Translations under genes and position numbers: made by a program
The notes under the pieces: generated by a model
Told to the model about the DNA's origin: nothing
Database searches by the model: none
What the model saw: only the letters and a program-made list of their open reading frames with translations
Source: Clostridia bacterium
Lineage (GTDB): Bacteria; Bacillota; Clostridia; Oscillospirales; CAG-272
Assembly (NCBI GenBank): GCA_017411935.1
Contig: JAFQPC010000114.1
Location: 1-6,800 of the forward strand
Length of the DNA stretch: 6,800 bases
Direction: 5' to 3'
Shown here: positions 1 to 5,876 of the stretch, in pieces
Layout: each line of letters starts with the position of its first letter
How positions within the stretch are numbered: the first letter of the stretch is position 1

Positions 1-1161
1 CATCGGGTCTTGCTTGACCTCGGTCAGAACATCCTTCTCCACCATATACGCCATCGAATCTACGAGGGTCGTAGCATCGTCATTGACCGTCTCTTTCGTA
101 GAATTTCCAAGCACGTTCAGAATCGGGTGAACGAGTCCGTCGAGTTTACCGAACGACGGTTTCTTGACACCGCAATATTCCTCTCCCGTATCCCAGCTCG
201 TTTTCGCGGCGTTCAAGAATTCGGGAAGCACCGACGGGATCAACGTTGTCTCCTTGAATGCGTCGTCGATCTTTTTCACCGAGTCTGCGGCATCCTTACG
301 CGAAATATCCTTGTTGGTCATATCGGAAAGCGCGTGTCCGATCGTACCGAGGAGATTGGTTTCCTTGGCAAGCGTTGCCTTTTCTCCACCCACCTCGTAA
401 GTCGTCATGACCGAATACAGGGCATCTCCGCCCACAGCACGAACTGCCTTCGCTCCAACGTTATTGGCGCCCGCGTCCACAAATTCCACAATGTTCTGAA
501 GAATGGGATGCGTAGAGCCTGCCAATCCCCACGCGGTCATATCATTGAGAATGCCGAGCATTCCTACCGCAGGGATCATCGTAAACAAGAAGACCACAAG
601 ACCGCACAGCGCGCCACAAAGCTTGCCCAAAGGATTCTTCTTGCCGCGAATGCGGAAATATCCATCGTCCTTGTGCTTTTTCTTCTTTTTGTTCTTTTTT
701 GCTTTTTTCCCCGAAACCACAGAATCTTCTTCTGCCGTCTCGGCAACCGTTTCTTCTACGTCAAGAGTTCCCTTTTTCTTCGCTCTCGATTTTGCAATCG
801 AGCGAAGAATGATCTTTGCCACAAGATCCAATACGTGGCGAAGAAGCCAGAAAACAACGTAAAACAAAATCGGAGCAACGAACATAGAAGCCAAGGCACT
901 AAAAGCCTCAGACATCAAGGGAACCGATGTCAACAGCTGAGCAAAATTGCCAGATCCGCCTTCGGCAATCTTAAACAATGCTCGAAATGCGGCAAACGAA
1001 ATTTTCGCTGACAAGAATGCCGATGCTACGGCGGAAACAACAGCAACGATCAAGCGTGCCACCGAATACGACCAGATGTACTTTTTTCCTTTTCGCATTC
1101 CATTCAACACGGCAAGTACCGCCATCACGGCAAAAAGTACGGAAAATAAAATGTAAAACAT
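1..1161 (-). CDS. CvpA-like multi-pass membrane protein, C-terminus cut by the window edge
   Basis: 387 residues are visible with no stop before the window edge. The ATG at 1161 is preceded by GGAGGAA (1168-1174) with a 6-nt spacer, so the start is secure. Hydrophobic segments lie at about residues 2-20, 34-58 and 88-119, followed by a charged stretch (about 122-178) with acidic residues 134-146 and a run of lysines at 152-164, then a fourth hydrophobic segment at about 181-206 beginning LGKLCGALCGLVVFL. Four membrane segments, with a glycine-rich G-x-x-x-G-like fourth helix, resemble the CvpA/colicin V production family. That assignment is by eye and tentative. Unlike ordinary CvpA proteins (roughly 160-180 residues), this one has a basic insert and at least 180 more residues after the last helix, mostly hydrophilic with no motif I recognise. 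Some Bacillota do carry enlarged CvpA-like proteins. It begins a new transcription unit with its own consensus promoter. Its function is unknown; an envelope role is only a guess. Confidence 0.75.
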   Translation of the reverse strand, partial: MFYILFSVLFAVMAVLAVLNGMRKGKKYIWSYSVARLIVAVVSAVASAFLSAKISFAAFRALFKIAEGGSGNFAQLLTSVPLMSEAFSALASMFVAPILFYVVFWLLRHVLDLVAKIILRSIAKSRAKKKGTLDVEETVAETAEEDSVVSGKKAKKNKKKKKHKDDGYFRIRGKKNPLGKLCGALCGLVVFLFTMIPAVGMLGILNDMTAWGLAGSTHPILQNIVEFVDAGANNVGAKAVRAVGGDALYSVMTTYEVGGEKATLAKETNLLGTIGHALSDMTNKDISRKDAADSVKKIDDAFKETTLIPSVLPEFLNAAKTSWDTGEEYCGVKKPSFGKLDGLVHPILNVLGNSTKETVNDDATTLVDSMAYMVEKDVLTEVKQDPM

Positions 1162-1202
1162 AAGATGTTCCTCCAAAAATTCCGTCAAATTTTTACACCT
1201 TT

Positions 1203-1231
1203 ATTATATACCTCTTTAGAAGATCTGTCAA
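1203..1231 (-). promoter_or_regulatory. Perfect consensus sigma-A promoter for the CvpA-like gene
   Basis: Read on the minus strand, TTGACA (1231-1226), a 17-nt spacer and TATAAT (1208-1203) match the housekeeping consensus at every position. The expected transcription start is near 1196, giving a leader of about 35 nt that contains the GGAGGAA ribosome binding site. The -35 box overlaps the TGA stop codon (1230-1228) of the upstream acetyltransferase gene. No TG dinucleotide extends the -10 box. Confidence 0.9.
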
Positions 1232-1236
1232 GAGGT
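1210..1236. repeat. 7-bp perfect inverted repeat over the promoter
   Basis: ACCTCTT (1210-1216) and AAGAGGT (1230-1236) are perfect inverted copies separated by 13 bases, with centres 20 bp apart (about two helical turns). One arm overlaps the -35 box and the other sits in the spacer just upstream of the -10 box. It lacks a following T-run on the minus strand, so it does not look like a terminator. A repressor operator is possible, but a chance repeat cannot be excluded from one copy. Confidence 0.4.
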
Positions 1237-1818
1237 CTTTCGTTTTCTTGCAAAAAACTCTTCCGAAAGGATCGCGCTCGTACCGATCGTACGATATCTT
1301 CCTTTTACCAGCATTCCGTCACGACGGTATCCTTCGAACGTCATTCCAAGCTTCTCGGCAACGTGAAAAGAGGCGGCATTCCCTTCCATAAATTTCACTT
1401 CGATCCGATGCAGTCCCAACGCCTCAAAGCCAAAGGCAAGCACGCGCGATGCCGCCTCGGTCCCAAAGCCTTTTCCGTGAAACTCAGGTGAGAGCACATA
1501 ACCGATCTCTCCGATATTATGAGGGCAATCAAACCGTGTAAAGCCACACGTTCCTATCATATGCCCGCTCTCCTTGTCTACGACCGCCCAATCATAAAAA
1601 TCTCCCAATCGGTATCGCTGTTCAATATACCGCAAATATTTTTCGGTATAGCTCTGCGAAGGATGCGGGCACCACAAAAGATATTCGGTCACGTCAAGTC
1701 GCTTTGCATAACGGTACATATCTTCTGCGTCTGACACCTTCATCGGACGGAGCGTCAAGCGCTCGGTCTCAAGTGTCGGCATCTCTGAAAACATCCGAAC
1801 GATCTCCTCACGGTTCAT
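1228..1818 (-). CDS. GNAT-family N-acetyltransferase, RimJ/RimL-like
   Basis: A 196-residue protein of the Acetyltransf_3 type, whose members move an acetyl group from acetyl-CoA to an amine, classically the N-terminus of ribosomal proteins, though many relatives have other or unknown substrates. The N-terminal strand reads LETERLTLRPMKVSDAED (residues 16-33). The acetyl-CoA pyrophosphate loop is HGKGFGTEA (114-122) after GEIGYVLSPEF (103-113). The late part, N-A-A-S-F-H-V-A-E-K-L-G-M (147-159) followed by F-E-G, is the usual end of the fold. Length is normal for the family. ATG at 1818 was chosen because AGGAG (1830-1826) lies 7 nt upstream. A longer reading frame up to 2100 exists, but it would overlap the citrate synthase coding region and its extra residues do not resemble the family. 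The gene starts 25 nt beyond a terminator-like hairpin and has no convincing promoter of its own. The stop codon sits inside the next promoter. The substrate cannot be told from sequence. Confidence 0.9.
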   Translation of the reverse strand: MNREEIVRMFSEMPTLETERLTLRPMKVSDAEDMYRYAKRLDVTEYLLWCPHPSQSYTEKYLRYIEQRYRLGDFYDWAVVDKESGHMIGTCGFTRFDCPHNIGEIGYVLSPEFHGKGFGTEAASRVLAFGFEALGLHRIEVKFMEGNAASFHVAEKLGMTFEGYRRDGMLVKGRYRTIGTSAILSEEFFARKRKTS

Positions 1819-1842
1819 TGCAATTCTCCTTTTTATGAATTC

Positions 1843-1879
1843 AAAGAACGGCACAACCCATCGGGTGGCGCCGTTCTTT
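1843..1879 (-). terminator. Terminator-like hairpin after citrate synthase
   Basis: On the minus strand AAAGAACGGC (1879-1870) pairs perfectly with GCCGTTCTTT (1852-1843), a 10-bp stem around a 17-nt loop that can also form ACCC/GGGT inside. It begins 11 nt after the citrate synthase stop. The U-rich part (UUCUUU) is inside the 3' arm and the following bases are GAATTC, so termination on the minus strand may be incomplete. In the plus direction the trailing sequence is also T-rich, but no plus-strand gene needs it. As the acetyltransferase starts at 1818 without a clear promoter, partial read-through is likely. Confidence 0.65.
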
Positions 1880-1889
1880 CGGTTTTGTC

Positions 1890-3275
1890 TTATTCGCGTT
1901 CCGACAAGGGCAGATACTCCTGCTTCTTTGCAATACACTTGTAGCCGGGACGAATGATCTTCTTTGCCGTTTCGAGCTCCTCGATACGGTGTGCACACCA
2001 ACCCGTTACACGCGAAATAGCAAACAAGGGGGTATACATTTCTACGGGAATATCTAACATACGGTAAACAAGACCCGAATAAAGGTCTACGTTTGCACAC
2101 ATCGGCTTGTTAAGTCCCTTGTGAGCATTAAAGAGCTCGGGCGTTACGCGCTCGATCGTCTCAAGCAGCTTGAAATCGTCGCCATATCCCTTGCGAATCG
2201 CAAGATCCTCGGCATATTTCTTGAGAATGACCGCACGGGGATCCGACTTCGTATAGATCGCGTGACCCATACCGTAAACGATTCCCTTTCCGTTCCATGC
2301 CTCTCCGCGAAGAATCTTGTTGATGTAATGAACTACTTCTTCCTCGTCGCGAATATCGTGGAGATGCTCCTTCATATCGTCAAACATTTCCTGCACCTTA
2401 ATATTCGCTCCGCCGTGCAAAGGACCCTTGAGCGATCCGATGCCTGCCGAAATTGCCGAATAGGTGTCGGTACCCGACGAAGAAAGAACGCGACAAGCGA
2501 AAGTCGAGTTGTTACCGCCGCCGTGCTCTGCCTGAATGATCATACAAAGATCCAGCAGCTTTGCTTCTTCCTCGGTGTATTTTTTGTCCGAACGAAGCAC
2601 GCGCAAAAAGTTCTGTGCCGTACTCAGATCATCCTTCGGAACGTGAAGCGTCAAGCTCTTGTTATGGAAATTCGAGCGGTAGACCGAATAGGAGTGCGCC
2701 GCAATGACAGGGAGACGGGCAATAATATCAATGCTCTGACGAACGACGTTGTCTATCCGCGTGTCATCGGGATTTTCATCGTACGAATACATCGCAAGCA
2801 CGCCCATCGACATCATATTCATAATCGAAGGCGAAGGGACCTTCATCAAAACATCCTCGGTAAATCTCGGGGGAAGGTGACGCTTGCTGGCAATCAGCTC
2901 GTTAAAGCCGTCGAGCTCTTGCTTTGTGGGAAGCTTGCCAAACAGAAGCAAATATGCACATTCCTCAAAACCATAGCGATCCTCGGCACGGACACCGTCG
3001 ACGATCTTCGTCATATCCATTCCGCGGTATTCGAGCTTGCCTTCATCGGCAATGCGCTCCCCCTCGTAAACCATATATCCGTGTGCGTTACCAATGTTGG
3101 TAACACCCGCCATGACACCCGTTCCGTCCTTCTCACGCAAGCCGCGCTTGACGCGGAAGTTCGAAAACGCTTCGGGCGGGATCTTATTTGCGTCCTTTGC
3201 CGCATTCAGACAGCTCTCATATGCCGCCTTCGTCGACTCGGTATCTATATTTCGATTCAGATCAAAACGATCCAT
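1890..3275 (-). CDS. gltA: Citrate synthase
   Basis: A 461-residue citrate synthase, which condenses oxaloacetate with acetyl-CoA to form citrate at the entry to the TCA cycle and towards glutamate; it acts in the cytoplasm. The family's catalytic triad is visible by comparison with the pig heart enzyme: H287 in GPLHGGAN, H338 in GMGHAIYTKSDPRA and D397 in NVDLYSG. The substrate-binding histidine is H251 in AEHGGGNNSTF. Arginines R347 (DPRA) and R422 (AISRVTGW) fit the oxaloacetate and CoA pockets. The extra N-terminal 40 or so residues and the overall style resemble the long citrate synthases of Clostridia. ATG at 3275 follows GGAGGT (3288-3283) with a 7-nt spacer. An upstream in-frame TTG at 3290 overlaps that ribosome binding site and is not the start. 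The gene has its own promoter and a hairpin after its stop, so it is probably transcribed alone or with some read-through into the acetyltransferase gene. A 2-methylcitrate synthase role cannot be excluded, but no prp genes are nearby. Confidence 0.96.
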   Translation of the reverse strand: MDRFDLNRNIDTESTKAAYESCLNAAKDANKIPPEAFSNFRVKRGLREKDGTGVMAGVTNIGNAHGYMVYEGERIADEGKLEYRGMDMTKIVDGVRAEDRYGFEECAYLLLFGKLPTKQELDGFNELIASKRHLPPRFTEDVLMKVPSPSIMNMMSMGVLAMYSYDENPDDTRIDNVVRQSIDIIARLPVIAAHSYSVYRSNFHNKSLTLHVPKDDLSTAQNFLRVLRSDKKYTEEEAKLLDLCMIIQAEHGGGNNSTFACRVLSSSGTDTYSAISAGIGSLKGPLHGGANIKVQEMFDDMKEHLHDIRDEEEVVHYINKILRGEAWNGKGIVYGMGHAIYTKSDPRAVILKKYAEDLAIRKGYGDDFKLLETIERVTPELFNAHKGLNKPMCANVDLYSGLVYRMLDIPVEMYTPLFAISRVTGWCAHRIEELETAKKIIRPGYKCIAKKQEYLPLSERE

Positions 3276-3308
3276 TGATTGTACCTCCAAAAAAATTAAA
3301 CTTCTTGT

Positions 3309-3337
3309 ATTATATCACCATTTTCTCGGTTTTGCAA
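3309..3337 (-). promoter_or_regulatory. Sigma-A promoter for citrate synthase, with extended -10
   Basis: On the minus strand TTGCAA (3337-3332, four of six matches to TTGACA) is followed by a 17-nt spacer and a perfect TATAAT (3314-3309). TGA directly before the -10 supplies a TGn extended -10 element, which can offset the weaker -35. The predicted start near 3302 gives a leader of about 26 nt to the ATG at 3275, containing GGAGGT. Confidence 0.85.
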
Positions 3338-3409
3338 GAGGTATATTAAAAATTTTCATCAAAGTTATAGTTTTTTTCTATTTGTTTTTAAAAAATTATT
3401 GCTCAGATT
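3338..3409. other. AT-rich gap between murA and the citrate synthase promoter
   Basis: This non-coding stretch has several A and T runs, including AAAATTTTTAAT (minus strand) just upstream of the -35 box, which could act as an UP element. I see no GC-rich hairpin with a T-run that would terminate murA, and no small gene with a ribosome binding site. Confidence 0.4.
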
Positions 3410-4666
3410 TTATACTCTTTGAATATCTGCCCCAAGAGAGCGGAGCTTTGCCACAAGATCCTCATATCCTCGGTCGATAAATTCAAGACCCGAAATCGTG
3501 CTGACACCCTCCGCGCCAAGCGCCGCGATCACAAGTGCCGCACCTGCGCGAAGATCGCTTCCCTTCACCACAGCGCCCTGCAAACAAGGAACGCCCGTAA
3601 TATGCGCCGTATTATCCACGACCACGATATCCGCGCCCATTTTATTGAGCTCATCGACGTATTTAAAGCGATTTCCCCAAATTCCCTCGCTCACCGAGCT
3701 GATACCGCGAGAGGTACAAAGCATCGCACTGAACTGAGGATGCATATCGGTGGGAAATCCCGGATAGGGGTTCGTCTTGATTGCCGTCGAACGGTACGAA
3801 CGATCGGAAAATACCGTGATCGCATCGTCGGTACAGCTCACCTTGACACCGATCTCGCGAAGCTTGAGCGTAATCACTTCCATATGCTTCGGAATGACAC
3901 GGCGAACCGTCACCTGACCGCCTGCCGTCGCCGCCGCGACCATATAAGTACCTGCCTCGATCATATCGGGAGCGAGCTCATACTGACAGCCGTGCAGCTT
4001 CTTGACTCCGCAAACACGGATCTTTCCCGTTCCCGCACCGCTGATGTCGGCGCCGCATGCATTCAAAAAACTTGCCATATCGACGATATGCGGCTCTCTC
4101 GCGGCATTCTCCAATACCGTAACTCCCTTGGCAAAGATCGCCGCGAGCATCACGTTGATCGTCGAACCGACCGATGCCACGTCAAAATAGATCGTTGTCC
4201 CTCGCAACCCGTTCTCCGCGATAGCATGCAAATTCGCGTTATCGTCAAATTCCACCTTGGCTCCCAGCTGTTCAAATCCCTTAATATGCTGATCGATGGG
4301 ACGAACACCAAAATCGCAGCCACCGGGATAACCGACCACGGCTTCTCCGAAGCGTCCGAGCATTGCACCGATCAGATACGTCGAGCCACGCATCTTGCCG
4401 ACATATTCGAGCGGTGGGCTTTTCATCATCACGCCTCTCGTATCCACAAGCACCGTATCGGCGTTCACAAAGCGGACTTTTGCTCCGATCGTACGCAAGG
4501 TTTCCAGCGCCAGAGCAATGTCGCTGACATCGGGTACGTTGGAGATCGTACAAATATCGTTTGCGGCAATGGTTCCGAAAATGACGGGAAGCGCGGAATT
4601 TTTCATTCCGCTGATATTCACTTCTCCGTAGAGCGGCTTTCCGCCACGGATCATAAGCTTTTCCAT
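3410..4666 (-). CDS. murA: UDP-N-acetylglucosamine 1-carboxyvinyltransferase (MurA)
   Basis: A 418-residue MurA, which transfers enolpyruvate from phosphoenolpyruvate to UDP-GlcNAc in the cytoplasm, the first committed step of peptidoglycan synthesis and the target of fosfomycin. The key residues align with the E. coli enzyme: K22-N23 in SGMKNSALP, R93 in KMRGS, catalytic C117 in YPGGCDFGVRP (E. coli C115), R122, D307 in FPTDMHPQF (E. coli D305) and R373 in DLRAGA (E. coli R397 region). The cysteine is present rather than aspartate, so the enzyme is expected to be fosfomycin-sensitive in principle. Length is normal (about 420). ATG at 4666 is chosen because GGAGG (4676-4672) lies 5 nt upstream and MEKLMIRGGKPLYGEV matches the usual MurA start; a frame extending to 4708 has no family similarity in its added part. 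Many Bacillota have two paralogues (MurA and MurZ) and I cannot say which this is. The stop is followed by an AT-rich gap with no obvious terminator. It is likely cotranscribed with the DUF3810 gene upstream. Confidence 0.97.
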   Translation of the reverse strand: MEKLMIRGGKPLYGEVNISGMKNSALPVIFGTIAANDICTISNVPDVSDIALALETLRTIGAKVRFVNADTVLVDTRGVMMKSPPLEYVGKMRGSTYLIGAMLGRFGEAVVGYPGGCDFGVRPIDQHIKGFEQLGAKVEFDDNANLHAIAENGLRGTTIYFDVASVGSTINVMLAAIFAKGVTVLENAAREPHIVDMASFLNACGADISGAGTGKIRVCGVKKLHGCQYELAPDMIEAGTYMVAAATAGGQVTVRRVIPKHMEVITLKLREIGVKVSCTDDAITVFSDRSYRSTAIKTNPYPGFPTDMHPQFSAMLCTSRGISSVSEGIWGNRFKYVDELNKMGADIVVVDNTAHITGVPCLQGAVVKGSDLRAGAALVIAALGAEGVSTISGLEFIDRGYEDLVAKLRSLGADIQRV

Positions 4667-4674
4667 AGTCGCCT

Positions 4675-4710
4675 CCGTGAAATTTCTTCGCAGAGCTACA
4701 CTCTGCACGG
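4675..4710 (-). promoter_or_regulatory. Possible leader hairpin near the murA ribosome binding site
   Basis: In the 74-nt gap before murA, the minus strand can pair GCAGAG (4706-4701) with CTCTGC (4695-4690) around a 5-nt loop. Directly outside, CCGTG (4710-4706) can pair with CACGG (4679-4675), whose last bases begin the CGGAGG ribosome binding sequence. An 11-nt bulge separates the two stems on one side, so the outer stem is weak. There is no T-run after the inner hairpin. It may modulate translation or mean nothing. No convincing promoter is visible in the gap. Confidence 0.3.
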
Positions 4711-4740
4711 TCTTAGTTTATGCGATCCCGCCGAGCTCCG

Positions 4741-5853
4741 TCACCGATCGCGGTAATATGCCACCGCCAGATCGACGACCATTCCGTAGCTCTTCGTTCC
4801 CTCGGTTCCGTGAAGCGTCAGAAACGTATCGTTCACTGCCTCCGAAACGTCGCTCGCTACCGAATCGCGATATTGCTCGAAAAAGGTAGAATACGCCGCC
4901 ATTTCCGCGCGGATGCGGTTGGGGAGCGTCGCATACGCCTGCCAATACAGCTCGGGCGATGCCTCATAGAGTGCCGCCGCTACGTATTCGTAAAGATTGA
5001 GATAGCCCGAATACCGAAGATACACATCATCAGATCCCAAGCATACCAAAAACGCCATAAAGTTTGCTTCATCCTCGCGCGCTATGCCGCGCTGATGCGA
5101 CAGCTCGTGTGCCGCAGTAAAGGGGAGCGTGTAATCGGGAAACGCCACGTTGATATTCGCCTCTCCCGTAAAGAAAGTATAGACCCCTGTAATATGCGTA
5201 TAAGACATCGCTTTGCTGAGCATCACGGGCTTGATGCGGCTGCGAAGTCGCGGCAAAAACGCATAATCGTCACAGGCAAGCGCGTACGCCTCATTCAGAC
5301 GGTCGCTCATTTCCACCGTTCCGTACGGCATCACCGAAAAATGCGTTTCGGAAGAATATCCGATCCGTGGGCTGAGGACACTCAGCTCCTCCGATAAGAT
5401 CAGTGCCGTCGCATACAATTCCTCGGCACTGACATCGCATCGTTCAATGCCAAGCTTTTCATCCAGCGTTGTTCCGCGATAACCGGGAGCAAATCCGACG
5501 GTAAAGATCGAAAAGATCAGCGCCATCACCGACAAGAGCGAAGCGCAGTAAATGCCGACCCCTCGCCAAGTATCGGCATACTTCCGAATCCCAAGCATCG
5601 CAAGAAGCACGATGGCGGGGATCAGAAGAAGTAAGAAAAATTCCGCAAGTGAAAACGGAATCCAGCTCGTCAGATGTGCCAAAATACCGCGCACCACCGA
5701 GCTGATATAGCGATTAAAGAAATCCGCAAACCGCTCGCTACACAAAAAAATAATAAATAAAATAGCAGAAGCGGCAGCGATCGCATAAAATATCAAAGCA
5801 AATCGAGGGAGCCGAAGCTTGCGTGCTTCTTCCTCGGGAGTTTTTCGTTTCAT
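4741..5853 (-). CDS. DUF3810-family membrane zinc metalloprotease (predicted)
   Basis: A 370-residue protein with a basic N-terminus (MKRKTPEEEARKLRL), three hydrophobic segments at about residues 18-38, 66-89 and 99-120, and a long soluble C-terminal part (about 121-370). Near its middle is THE family signature: LPFTAAHELSHQRG (243-256) followed by IAREDEANFMAFL. H249 and H253 of H-E-L-S-H are the expected zinc ligands, E250 the catalytic base, and E262 a likely third ligand. This pattern matches DUF3810, a family found in Bacillota and Bacteroidota without a well-established substrate. By the positive-inside rule the N-terminus is probably cytoplasmic and, with three membrane spans, the catalytic part outside; that is inference. 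ATG at 5853 is the best start, though the nearest purine-rich site, GAAGGA (5873-5868), is 14 nt away, so the ribosome binding site is weak; translation may be coupled to the upstream gene, whose stop is 23 nt before this start. Reading frame upstream of 5853 is antisense-like noise overlapping the upstream gene. Position beside murA hints at an envelope role. Confidence 0.88.
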   Translation of the reverse strand: MKRKTPEEEARKLRLPRFALIFYAIAAASAILFIIFLCSERFADFFNRYISSVVRGILAHLTSWIPFSLAEFFLLLLIPAIVLLAMLGIRKYADTWRGVGIYCASLLSVMALIFSIFTVGFAPGYRGTTLDEKLGIERCDVSAEELYATALILSEELSVLSPRIGYSSETHFSVMPYGTVEMSDRLNEAYALACDDYAFLPRLRSRIKPVMLSKAMSYTHITGVYTFFTGEANINVAFPDYTLPFTAAHELSHQRGIAREDEANFMAFLVCLGSDDVYLRYSGYLNLYEYVAAALYEASPELYWQAYATLPNRIRAEMAAYSTFFEQYRDSVASDVSEAVNDTFLTLHGTEGTKSYGMVVDLAVAYYRDR

Positions 5854-5876
5854 CAAAACCGAATCCGTCCTTCGTT

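Noticed and set aside
664..710. T-rich tract on the plus strand as a possible terminator or simple repeat
   Set aside because: It is the reverse complement of the AAA/AAG codons for the lysine-rich insert in the CvpA-like protein, with no hairpin before it.
10..1011. 333-residue plus-strand open frame opposite the CvpA-like gene
   Set aside because: It is an antisense shadow of a gene with a strong ribosome binding site and consensus promoter; its composition is typical of reverse reading.
1819..2100. N-terminal extension of the acetyltransferase into the citrate synthase gene
   Set aside because: It would overlap about 210 bases of citrate synthase in another frame; the added residues do not look like the GNAT fold and the ATG at 1818 has a good ribosome binding site.
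2121..3278. 385-residue plus-strand open frame opposite citrate synthase
   Set aside because: It is in exact antisense register with a clear citrate synthase and exists because the sense gene avoids TTA, CTA and TCA; no protein motif is visible.
3321..3340. Catabolite-repression (cre-like) site over the citrate synthase promoter
   Set aside because: TGCAAAACCGAG on the minus strand resembles the cre half-site, but the CG is one base out of place and the right half is not matched.
3338..3409. Intrinsic terminator for murA
   Set aside because: Only short AT-only pairings such as ATAG/CTAT around a T-run are visible; no GC-containing stem is present.
3419..4756. 445-residue plus-strand open frame opposite murA
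   Set aside because: It is codon-aligned with an unmistakable murA, has no recognisable family features and is rich in Arg and His as expected for reverse-complement reading.
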